Positions 1 through 6,132 of a stretch of 14,040 nt of DNA are shown here, one piece after another. Positions within the stretch are counted from its first letter, which is position 1. Each line of letters opens with the position of its first letter. Origin of the DNA: Rikenellaceae bacterium (lineage in GTDB: Bacteria > Bacteroidota > Bacteroidia > Bacteroidales > UBA932); assembly GCA_900769905.1 (NCBI GenBank), contig CAAGIL010000225.1:1-14040 (forward strand), written 5' to 3'. Under the pieces are notes generated by a model. That model was given only the letters and a program-made list of their open reading frames with translations, did no database searches and was not told the origin of the DNA. Made by a program: the position numbers and the translations under genes.

Positions 1-17
1 CCCTGAGCTACATCGGC
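1..17 (-). tRNA. 5' end of a tRNA, probably tRNA-Thr(GGT), cut by the window edge
   Basis: On the minus strand, 17 to 1 reads GCCGATGTAGCTCAGGG, a typical acceptor strand plus start of a D-arm. The first 13 nt are identical to the complete tRNA-Thr at 231-304. The anticodon lies outside the window, so the identity is inferred. The operon order Thr(TGT)-Tyr-Gly-Thr(GGT)-tuf is widely conserved in bacteria, and this gene sits in the fourth slot, 7 nt after the encoded CCA of tRNA-Gly. Being a tRNA is near certain; the Thr(GGT) identity is likely but unproven. Confidence 0.8.
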
Positions 18-24
18 AAACTTT

Positions 25-99
25 TGGAGCGGGGTAGGAGAATCGAACTCCCATTTCCAGCTTGGAAGGCTGGCATAATAGCCATTATACGAACCCCGC
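25..99 (-). tRNA. tRNA-Gly(TCC)
   Basis: The acceptor strands GCGGGGT (99-93) and ACCCCGC (35-29) pair perfectly, with discriminator T at 28. The anticodon loop CTTCCAA (68-62) is closed by CCAGC/GCTGG, and its anticodon TCC (66-64) decodes GGA and other glycine codons. The T-loop TTCGATT is standard. A 3' CCA is encoded at 27-25. It is the third gene of the minus-strand tRNA operon, 30 nt after tRNA-Tyr. Confidence 0.97.
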
Positions 100-129
100 T
101 TTTCTGGAAGCGTTTCTTCTTCCGCAGTG

Positions 130-215
130 TGGTGGGCAAGGATGGATTCGAACCACCGAAGGTAAAAACCAGCAGATTTACAGTCTGCCCCATTTGGCCA
201 CTCTGGTACTTGCCC
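130..215 (-). tRNA. tRNA-Tyr(GTA)
   Basis: The acceptor strands GGGCAAG (215-209) and CTTGCCC (140-134) pair perfectly, with discriminator A at 133 and an encoded CCA at 132-130. The anticodon stem GCAGA/TCTGC closes the loop CTGTAAA, giving anticodon GTA (181-179). The body is 83 nt and carries a long variable arm with a GGT-TTTT-ACC hairpin, as expected of a class II tRNA-Tyr. It is second in the operon, 15 nt after tRNA-Thr(TGT). Confidence 0.97.
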
Positions 216-230
216 TTGTTTTTGCTGATG

Positions 231-304
231 AGCCGATGGAGGGAGTCGAACCCACGACCTCGAGATTACAAATCACGCGCTCTCGCCAACTGAGCTACAT
301 CGGC
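231..304 (-). tRNA. tRNA-Thr(TGT)
   Basis: The acceptor strands GCCGATG (304-298) and CATCGGC (238-232) pair perfectly, with discriminator T at 231. The anticodon loop TTTGTAA gives TGT at 270-268, which decodes ACA and related threonine codons. The T-loop TTCGACT is normal. Unlike the next two tRNAs, no 3' CCA is encoded (CATC follows the discriminator), so CCA must be added enzymatically. Two stem positions appear as U-U oppositions: 29-41 in the anticodon stem and 50-64 in the T-stem. This is the first gene of the operon, about 35 nt from the predicted transcription start. Confidence 0.96.
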
Positions 305-342
305 AACGTTCCTTATTTCAAAGACCCTTCATTTAGGGACTG

Positions 343-373
343 CAAAGATAGGAATTATTTATTATTCTGCAAA
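343..373 (-). promoter_or_regulatory. Predicted promoter of the tRNA operon (Bacteroides type)
   Basis: On the minus strand, TATCTTTG (350-343) matches the Bacteroides -7 consensus TAnnTTTG exactly. A perfect TTTG -33 box (373-370) sits 19 nt upstream. The -33 box lies within the last codons of dxs, whose stop codon is 357-355, so the promoter is partly buried in the coding sequence. Predicted initiation is near 337-340, leaving a leader of roughly 35 nt before tRNA-Thr. No experimental evidence; pattern match only. Confidence 0.75.
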
Positions 374-2241
374 CATTTCTTGAAAATATTTTCCAATTTT
401 TCTTCAATTCCCTTCCTGCTTATGCCGCATTGAGCCAGCTGGTCAGCCTGACGTGCGTGTTTGATGAATTCATCAGGCACTCCTATGCCCTGGACGGAGC
501 AATTCAGCCCCTTTTCCATTATGTATTCGCATACAGCTCCGTACAGGCCTCCCTTTAGGCACCCGTCTTCCACTGTAAGTATACAATCATATCGTCCGGC
601 AATCTCTTCGAGCATAGCGCAGTCCAGCGGCTTTATGAAACGGAAATTGTAAACTCCAACCTTGCCGTCACAGGCTTTTGCCGCCTCAAGGGCCTCATAT
701 GCTACGGGACCGGTGCAGACAATGGCCACCTCGCTGCCCTCCAGGAGACATTCCGCCTTTCCTGGTTCAAGCTCGCTGAAGGCGGCTGATCTCCATTCGA
801 TGCCCTTGCCCATTCCGCGCGGATACCTTATTATAAAAGGTCCTTTTTCCTGTCTGTATGCGGTGTACATAAGCTGCTTCAATTCCAGCTCGTCCTTAGG
901 GGAGGCGATGACTGCTCCGGGTATGTTCCTGTACGCGGCAATATCGAAGACCCCGTTGTGCGTGGAACCGTCTTCACCCACAAGCCCTGCCCTGTCGAAG
1001 CAGAGCACCACAGGAAGTGACTGGAGGGCCACGTCGTGGATGATCTGGTCATAGGCCCGTTGCGAAAAAGCCGAGTAGATGTTGCAGAAAGGCTTCATCC
1101 CTCCGGCGGCGAGACCTGCGGAGAAGGTCACTGCGTGCTCTTCCTCAATGCCCACGTCAAAGAACTGTCCCGGCCTTTTGGCGGCAAGAAGGTTCATCCC
1201 GCAACCCTGAGCCATGGCCGGGGTCACGCCGACCACCTTCGGGTCGGCCTCTGCCAGTTCCAGCAGCACCTGCCCGAACACGTCCTGGTAGCGGTCGTTG
1301 TCGTGGGCTGAAACCTGCCTCTCTCCGGTTTCCGGGTTGAATTTCCCGGGAGCGTGCCAGGTCACCGGATCCGCTTCCGCGAAACCGTATCCCTTGCCCT
1401 TGACCGTCTTGCAATGGAGTATGCGCGGGCCCGGCATATCCTTTATGCGCCTGAGCGTGGAAACCAGCTCCCCAATGTTGTTGCCGTCCACGGGACCGAA
1501 ATACCTCAGGCCCAGAGACTCGAACAGGTCGCCTCCGGACTTCTTCACGAACCAGGATTTCAGGCTGCGCACCCATCTCTGGATGAAGTACCTGAACTCG
1601 CCATCGCCCAGAAGGTTCCAGATGCGGTTCTTGAGCCTGTTGTACGAGCTGCTCGTGGTGATTTTGAGCAGGTACTCGTGCATTGCTCCTATGTTGTTGT
1701 CTATGGACTGGTTGTTGTCGTTGAGTATGGTGAGCAGGTCGGCCCGGCTCGCTCCCGCATTGTTCAGACCCTCGAAAGCCAGCCCTCCCGTCATTGCTCC
1801 GTCCCCGATTATTGCCACAGCCTTGCTTTTCAGCCCCTGCATCCTCGCGGCTTCCGCAAAGCCCAGGGCGGCAGAGATGGAGGTGGAAGAATGGCCTACG
1901 CCGAAGCAGTCGTATTCGCTTTCCGCCCTGTTGGGAAAGCCGCTGATGCCTCCGGACGTGCGCAGGGTCCTGAATGCCTCCCGCCTGCCGGTGAGGATCT
2001 TGTGTGCGTAGGCTTGGTGGCCCACGTCAAAGACCAGCTTGTCCTCGGGGGCATCGAAAACATAGTGCAGGGCTACGATAATCTCCACTGCACCGAGGCT
2101 GGATGCCAGGTGTCCGGGATTGGCCGAGCAGCATTCGATTATATATTCCCTCAGCTCACCGCATAGCTGCTCGAGCTGGGGAATTGTGAAATTCTTTATA
2201 TCTGATGGCGAGTTTACGGAGTCCAGGAGTTCGTATTTCAT
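355..2241 (-). CDS. dxs: 1-deoxy-D-xylulose-5-phosphate synthase
   Basis: DXS condenses pyruvate and glyceraldehyde 3-phosphate to 1-deoxy-D-xylulose 5-phosphate in the cytoplasm, the first step of the MEP route to isoprenoid precursors. The 628-residue protein is close to the usual 620-640. It shows the thiamine diphosphate/Mg motif GDG (146-148) followed by LNDN (173-176), the N-terminal NPGHLASSLG with H44, the catalytic-glutamate segment GIEEEHA (364-370, likely E367), and DRAGLVGEDG...HNG (416-430) of the pyrimidine domain. The start ATG at 2241 overlaps the upstream transporter stop as ATGA, so translational coupling is likely. It is the last gene of the ssb-MFS-MFS-dxs run; the tRNA operon promoter overlaps its 3' end. 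Function is well supported; why it sits with transporters is unclear. Confidence 0.97.
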   Translation of the reverse strand: MKYELLDSVNSPSDIKNFTIPQLEQLCGELREYIIECCSANPGHLASSLGAVEIIVALHYVFDAPEDKLVFDVGHQAYAHKILTGRREAFRTLRTSGGISGFPNRAESEYDCFGVGHSSTSISAALGFAEAARMQGLKSKAVAIIGDGAMTGGLAFEGLNNAGASRADLLTILNDNNQSIDNNIGAMHEYLLKITTSSSYNRLKNRIWNLLGDGEFRYFIQRWVRSLKSWFVKKSGGDLFESLGLRYFGPVDGNNIGELVSTLRRIKDMPGPRILHCKTVKGKGYGFAEADPVTWHAPGKFNPETGERQVSAHDNDRYQDVFGQVLLELAEADPKVVGVTPAMAQGCGMNLLAAKRPGQFFDVGIEEEHAVTFSAGLAAGGMKPFCNIYSAFSQRAYDQIIHDVALQSLPVVLCFDRAGLVGEDGSTHNGVFDIAAYRNIPGAVIASPKDELELKQLMYTAYRQEKGPFIIRYPRGMGKGIEWRSAAFSELEPGKAECLLEGSEVAIVCTGPVAYEALEAAKACDGKVGVYNFRFIKPLDCAMLEEIAGRYDCILTVEDGCLKGGLYGAVCEYIMEKGLNCSVQGIGVPDEFIKHARQADQLAQCGISRKGIEEKLENIFKKCLQNNK

Positions 2242-3578
2242 ACACCGCTCTTTTTGTCAATTCCAAGTTCGGGATGCTTCGAGGCCGAGTTCTTGAGCAG
2301 GAGTGCCGTAATAACGGCTATGCATCCCAGGCAGATGAAAATATATTCGGCGCGTACTGCGGCTGCGCTTCCGTTGTGGACATTGAAAATCCTGCCCACG
2401 GCAACAGGGACAAGCAGCATTCCCATATTCTGAATCCAGTAAATGAGGGAGTAGGCCGTGCCGAGATTCTTCTCAGGGACTATTTTCGGCACGCTCGGCC
2501 ACATCGCGGACGGCACCAGAGAATAACCCACGCCGAGAATCGCGATGGCAAAATATCCCCAGAACGGCACGCCCTCAGGGGCGAAGCAGAGTATGAGGTG
2601 GGCGGCGAGAACCATAACGGAGCCGCAAATCATCCACAGGCTGGCTTTCCCGACCTTGTCCACAAGGGCACCGAAGAGGGGAGTGAAGACCACGGTAAAG
2701 AAAGGTATCAGGCTGATTACCCACTTTGCGCTGTCCAGATCCATTCCGAAGCGCGGAATCACGATTGAGGTTCCGAATTTCTTGAAGGAGATGATGCAGC
2801 AGTAGAAGAATACGCACAGCAGTGAGATCAGGATGAACCTCGGGTTCGAAAGCAGGCGCAGTATGTCGGAGAACTTGAACTTGTCCTCCTCGCGCACCTT
2901 TCCGCGACCGCTGACTATGCCCTTTTCCCTGTCGAAGCGTGAGTCCATAGCCACGAACACCGCCCAAAGCAGCACTCCCACCAGAATAAGTGTGAGCCCG
3001 AAGGTCGCCGGTGCCGCGGTTTCGCGCAGGGTGTAAACTTCGCCCGGCGCTTTCTGTTCCACCAGGACAGGTGCGAGTATGAAAGCGGCGGCAGTGCCGA
3101 GCCGGGCCACTGCTACCTGGGCGCCCATAGCGAAGGCTACGTTCCCTCCCTTGTACCATTTGGCGATGGAGCGGGTCACGGCGACACCGGCAATTTCGCT
3201 GCCAAGGCCGAAAAGCATACAGCCGACATAGGCTATAGTAAGGGAAGTGGAAGCGGGGAGTCCGATCCTGAGGGCGAAGAGCACGGTTCCGGCACCCACG
3301 GCCATAAGGGCCACGAATACCGAACCGACTATCCTCACGCCGAACATGTCCAGCAGGATGCCGCAGACTATCAGCCCTCCGCATACGCAGAGGAAGCTGT
3401 AGCCGCCGGCATAGAAACCGTAGTCCGCGCTGTCCCAGCCCAGTTCAAGGCATTCGGGATGCTGGAAAATCTGCGACAGTGTCGAGAACATGTCGTCGAA
3501 AAAGTACGACGCGAACATAGGCACCATCAGGCACAGAAGCGCGACAATGCGCCCGGTCTTTCCAGCCACTGATTTCAT
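2238..3578 (-). CDS. MFS transporter, MFSD1-like (second of a tandem pair)
   Basis: A 446-residue, highly hydrophobic protein consistent with 12 membrane helices in two halves, separated by a charged cytoplasmic stretch at about 212-240. MFS-type signatures include DMFGVR (77-82) after helix 2 and GALVDKVGKAS (303-313) in the second half. Family signatures are GLGSE (124-128), WYKG (141-144), VARLG (157-161), SLVPSAMWPSVPKIV (353-367) and LGTAYSLIYWIQNMG (372-386). From memory these resemble MFSD1, an animal lysosomal dipeptide carrier; the substrate here is unknown. It lies 6 nt downstream of its paralogue and overlaps dxs by 4 nt. It differs from the paralogue at WYKGGN versus WFKGKE. The family is confident; substrate and direction are not. 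Confidence 0.85.
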   Translation of the reverse strand: MKSVAGKTGRIVALLCLMVPMFASYFFDDMFSTLSQIFQHPECLELGWDSADYGFYAGGYSFLCVCGGLIVCGILLDMFGVRIVGSVFVALMAVGAGTVLFALRIGLPASTSLTIAYVGCMLFGLGSEIAGVAVTRSIAKWYKGGNVAFAMGAQVAVARLGTAAAFILAPVLVEQKAPGEVYTLRETAAPATFGLTLILVGVLLWAVFVAMDSRFDREKGIVSGRGKVREEDKFKFSDILRLLSNPRFILISLLCVFFYCCIISFKKFGTSIVIPRFGMDLDSAKWVISLIPFFTVVFTPLFGALVDKVGKASLWMICGSVMVLAAHLILCFAPEGVPFWGYFAIAILGVGYSLVPSAMWPSVPKIVPEKNLGTAYSLIYWIQNMGMLLVPVAVGRIFNVHNGSAAAVRAEYIFICLGCIAVITALLLKNSASKHPELGIDKKSGV

Positions 3579-3584
3579 AAGGAA

Positions 3585-4952
3585 TTATTTCTGAATATTA
3601 GGGAGTTCCAGCCCGTAGCCCTTCTTCCTGTCTTCAGCCTTGAGGTAGAAGCTGAGGATGAAGGCGAGTATGCCGAAGCTGGAGAACACTATCATAGGGA
3701 CGAGGTAGCTTCCCGTACTCTGGCGCAGGGAGCCTATAAGCATAGGCACGAGGCAGAGGCCGATGTTCTGCACCCAGAAGATGAGGCAGTATGCGCTGCC
3801 CAGAATCTTCTCGTCGATGATTTTCGGAACCGAAGGCCAAAGGGCGGCCGGCACGAGGGAGAAGCTTACGCCGAGCACTACGATGAGCAGCAGGGCGAGC
3901 CACTTCTGCGGGAAGACCGGAAGCAGGAATGCGAAACTCAGGTGGCAGACTATCATAATGACGGAGCCTATCATCAGCATTGAGGCGCCCTTGCCCTTGC
4001 GGTCGAGGAAGATGCCCAGAAGCGGGGTCATGCACATCGCAAGTACAGGGAAGCAGCTGAAGAGTTTGGCTGCAGATGCCGCGTCAATGGCGAGGGTCTC
4101 CTCTAGGAAGTTGGTGGCGTAGCGCTGGAACGGGAAGATGGCGCTGTAGTAGAGCACACAGAGCAGGGACACAATCCAGAACATCTTGCTGGTGAAGATG
4201 GCCTTGAGGTCGCTCACGTGGAACTCGTCCTCCGGAGACTTCTCCGCAGTGGCGAGCCCGGCCTCCACGAGCTGGGCATCGAACTTGCGGTCCATCACGC
4301 CGAAAACTATGAAGTTAATGAGGCCTATTACGAGCAGGGCTCCGCAGAAGCCCAGAGGGGCAATGATTGAGCTGTCGAAGCGCTGGGAGATGAGCGGGGC
4401 AATCCACATCACTGCGAACACACCCAGGCGGGCGATAGCCATCTCAAGTCCCATTGCAAGGGCCATTTCCTTGCCCTTGAACCACTTGGCGAGAATCTTG
4501 GACACGTTTGTACCCTCCATCTCGCAGCCGCAGCCGAAGATCATGAAGCCCAGGGAGGCCATCTTGGCACTGCCCGGCATCTCAACCCACCAGCTGTCCA
4601 GCCAGCCGCAGAATGCAGTGCCCTGGAACCATTCGCTCACGGCGATGAATTTCAGGGAAGCGCCGAACACCATCAGTCCGGCTGACAGTATGCCGGAGAA
4701 GCGCACGCCGAGCTTGTCGAGGATTACGCCGGCTATGATGAGGAAGCCGCAGACGTTGAGTATGTACTCGGAGGCGGCATAGGTGCCAAACACTCCGCTG
4801 TCCCAGCCCAACTTGCTCTCTACGAGAGACTTGAGCGGGGACATCACGTCCACGAACATATATGCGAAGAACATCATCAGCGCTACTAGTATGAGCACTG
4901 TCCATCTCGCCACCGGCGAGTCGTTCATAAGCTTGTGCAGTTTTTCAGCCAT
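3585..4952 (-). CDS. MFS transporter, MFSD1-like (first of a tandem pair)
   Basis: A 455-residue inner-membrane protein with about 12 hydrophobic helices and a charged central loop (about 220-255). Visible signatures are DKLGVR (79-84), GCGCE (140-144), WFKGKE (157-162), IARLG (173-177), LGIFLDRKGKGA (312-323), SLVPAALWPSVPKII (365-379) and LGSAYCLIFWVQNIG (384-398). WFKGKE, ARLG and the ALWP...LGTAY-type stretch are, as I recall them, hallmarks of MFSD1-type carriers, so uptake or exchange of short peptides or other small organic solutes is a reasonable inference. It starts 12 nt after the ssb stop codon and ends 6 nt before its paralogue, so the pair is almost certainly co-transcribed. A transporter next to ssb is, from memory, also found in other Bacteroides genomes. 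Substrate unproven. Confidence 0.85.
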   Translation of the reverse strand: MAEKLHKLMNDSPVARWTVLILVALMMFFAYMFVDVMSPLKSLVESKLGWDSGVFGTYAASEYILNVCGFLIIAGVILDKLGVRFSGILSAGLMVFGASLKFIAVSEWFQGTAFCGWLDSWWVEMPGSAKMASLGFMIFGCGCEMEGTNVSKILAKWFKGKEMALAMGLEMAIARLGVFAVMWIAPLISQRFDSSIIAPLGFCGALLVIGLINFIVFGVMDRKFDAQLVEAGLATAEKSPEDEFHVSDLKAIFTSKMFWIVSLLCVLYYSAIFPFQRYATNFLEETLAIDAASAAKLFSCFPVLAMCMTPLLGIFLDRKGKGASMLMIGSVIMIVCHLSFAFLLPVFPQKWLALLLIVVLGVSFSLVPAALWPSVPKIIDEKILGSAYCLIFWVQNIGLCLVPMLIGSLRQSTGSYLVPMIVFSSFGILAFILSFYLKAEDRKKGYGLELPNIQK

Positions 4953-4964
4953 TTTCTTTGTCTT

Positions 4965-5495
4965 TTAGAATGGAAGGTCGTCGTCAGGGTTGTCGAAAGC
5001 CGGTGCCTGAGGTGCGGCCGGCTGATCCACAGGCTTCTGCCAGCTCTGCTGGGGAGCCTGGTAAACCGGCTGCTGAGGCTGGTAGGCCGGCTGGGAAGGC
5101 TGCTGAGGCTGATATCCTCCTCCCTGGTAGCCGCCGTCCTGCTGGGCATCCCTGCGTCCGAGGAGCTGGAGGGTGTCCACATTGATTTCCGTAGTGTATC
5201 TCTTGGCCCCGCTCTGGTCGGTCCAGGACCTGGTGCGTATGCGTCCCTCAACATAGAGCTGCGTGCCCTTCTTCACGAAGCGCTCCACAACGTCCGCCTG
5301 CTGGCCCCATACCACGATGTTGTGCCATTCAGTGTTTTCCCTGGTCTCGCCGCTGCGGTCTTTGAATCTTTCGCTGGTCGCAAGGGTGAATGTCGCAACT
5401 TTCCTTCCCTGCCCTGCAGGAGAGTTTCCCTCAAGGTAACGTACTTCCGGATCTTTTCCAACGTTACCGATTAACATTACTTTGTTCAGTGACAT
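4965..5495 (-). CDS. ssb: Single-stranded DNA-binding protein
   Basis: SSB coats single-stranded DNA during replication, recombination and repair and recruits partners through its C-terminal tip. The 176-residue protein has an OB-fold domain at about 1-113, opening MSLNKVMLIGNVGKDPEVRY and containing ATFTLAT, TEWHNIVVWG and YVEGRIRTR. An unstructured Gln/Pro/Tyr/Gly-rich linker follows (about 115-165), then the acidic tip DDDLPF. Length and layout are normal for the family. The ATG at 5495 gives the conserved N-terminus. It is the first gene of the four-gene minus-strand operon and is divergent from aroK across 118 nt. Confidence 0.97.
   Translation of the reverse strand: MSLNKVMLIGNVGKDPEVRYLEGNSPAGQGRKVATFTLATSERFKDRSGETRENTEWHNIVVWGQQADVVERFVKKGTQLYVEGRIRTRSWTDQSGAKRYTTEINVDTLQLLGRRDAQQDGGYQGGGYQPQQPSQPAYQPQQPVYQAPQQSWQKPVDQPAAPQAPAFDNPDDDLPF
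5016..5135 (-). repeat. Low-complexity Gln/Pro/Tyr linker repeats within ssb
   Basis: Residues 121-160 of SSB contain imperfect copies of a short unit: GGYQ twice, YQPQQP at 128-133 and 138-143, then YQAPQQ at 145-150. The underlying DNA repeats GGCTGCTGAGGCTG-like units on the plus strand. Such linkers vary freely in length and sequence between species and may expand or contract by slippage. Confidence 0.6.
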
Positions 5496-5499
5496 AATT

Positions 5500-5530
5500 C
5501 AAAAGTTTAATCTTATAAATGACTTGCAAG
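5500..5530 (-). promoter_or_regulatory. Possible promoter of the ssb operon
   Basis: On the minus strand AACTTTTG (5507-5500) matches TAnnTTTG at all but one fixed position. CTTG (5530-5527), 19 nt upstream, resembles the -33 TTTG box. If used, transcription would begin within a few bases of the ssb ATG at 5495, giving an almost leaderless mRNA. An alternative -7-like sequence, TATCTTGC (5533-5526), lacks one T of TATCTTTGC and has no clear -33 box. Weak support for either. Confidence 0.35.
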
Positions 5531-5563
5531 ATACGGATTTTTTCTCAATTCGGGATATTTTAT

Positions 5564-5594
5564 TTTGGTCTTTCGGAGCAAAAGCGTAAATTTA
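5564..5594 (+). promoter_or_regulatory. Predicted promoter of aroK
   Basis: A perfect TTTG -33 box (5564-5567) is followed after 19 nt by TAAATTTA (5587-5594), one mismatch from TAnnTTTG. Initiation would fall near 5597-5601, leaving a leader of about 13-17 nt before the aroK ATG at 5614. The -7 element lies inside a perfect 10-bp palindrome, GTAAATTTAC (5586-5595). Pattern match only. Confidence 0.5.
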
Positions 5595-5613
5595 CAAGCC
5601 TTGCAATAATCAA

Positions 5614-6132
5614 ATGTCTGAAGATAAAAACAATAAGATTTGCCTCACCGGTTTCATGGCCTGCGGAAAGAGCACGGTCGGCCGCTGTCTGGCATCCCGG
5701 CTGGGCTGGCGCTTCCTGGACCTGGATGCGCTGATAGTCGAAAGGGAGGGGAAGAGCATACCTGAAATCTTCCTTGAAGGGGAAGCCGTGTTCAGGCAGA
5801 AGGAGTATGAGGCCCTGGCCCAGGCCCTGGACGGGGCAAAGGGAGAAAAACTTGTGATTGCCCTCGGCGGGGGCGCATTTGCTCAGGGAAAAACCAGGGA
5901 ATATGCCCTGGAGCACTCTCTGACCGTGTTTATAGATGTTCCTTATGAGATTATAAAGGCAAGATTGGGAGCCTCAGATCCTACCCGTCCGCTGTCTGCC
6001 AAATCCGAAAAATTATATTACGAAAGGCAGGAAAGCTATTCCAGGGCGGATATCACCGTGGACGGAACGTGTGGTACGCCCGACAGGCTGGCTGAAATCA
6101 TAGCCCTGTGCCTGGAAGCGCGCAGGCCTTAG
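5614..6132 (+). CDS. aroK: Shikimate kinase
   Basis: Shikimate kinase phosphorylates shikimate at the 3-OH with ATP in the cytoplasm, the fifth step to chorismate and aromatic amino acids. The 172-residue length is typical. The P-loop is GFMACGKST (13-21). Shikimate-binding positions correspond to D36/D38 in FLDLD, R61 in FRQKE and the GGG triplet at 85-87. The lid arginine is R125 in TRPL, and R138 lies in the C-terminal nucleotide-binding segment. The ATG at 5614 gives a normal N-terminus. It is a lone plus-strand gene, divergent from ssb. Its 3' end overlaps that of aroE, another shikimate-pathway gene on the opposite strand, by 4 nt. AroK and AroL cannot be told apart from sequence alone. 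Confidence 0.95.
   Translation: MSEDKNNKICLTGFMACGKSTVGRCLASRLGWRFLDLDALIVEREGKSIPEIFLEGEAVFRQKEYEALAQALDGAKGEKLVIALGGGAFAQGKTREYALEHSLTVFIDVPYEIIKARLGASDPTRPLSAKSEKLYYERQESYSRADITVDGTCGTPDRLAEIIALCLEARRP

Noticed and set aside
320..342. Short hairpin CCCT-AAATGA-AGGG after dxs as a terminator
   Set aside because: Only 4 bp of stem, no U-run, and it falls just downstream of the tRNA promoter.
24..433. Short open frames across the tRNA genes
   Set aside because: They are explained by translating through structured tRNA genes; no protein-like composition.
1354..2166. Plus-strand open frame of 270 codons opposite dxs
   Set aside because: Antisense to conserved DXS sequence, with no coherent hydrophobic pattern or motif.
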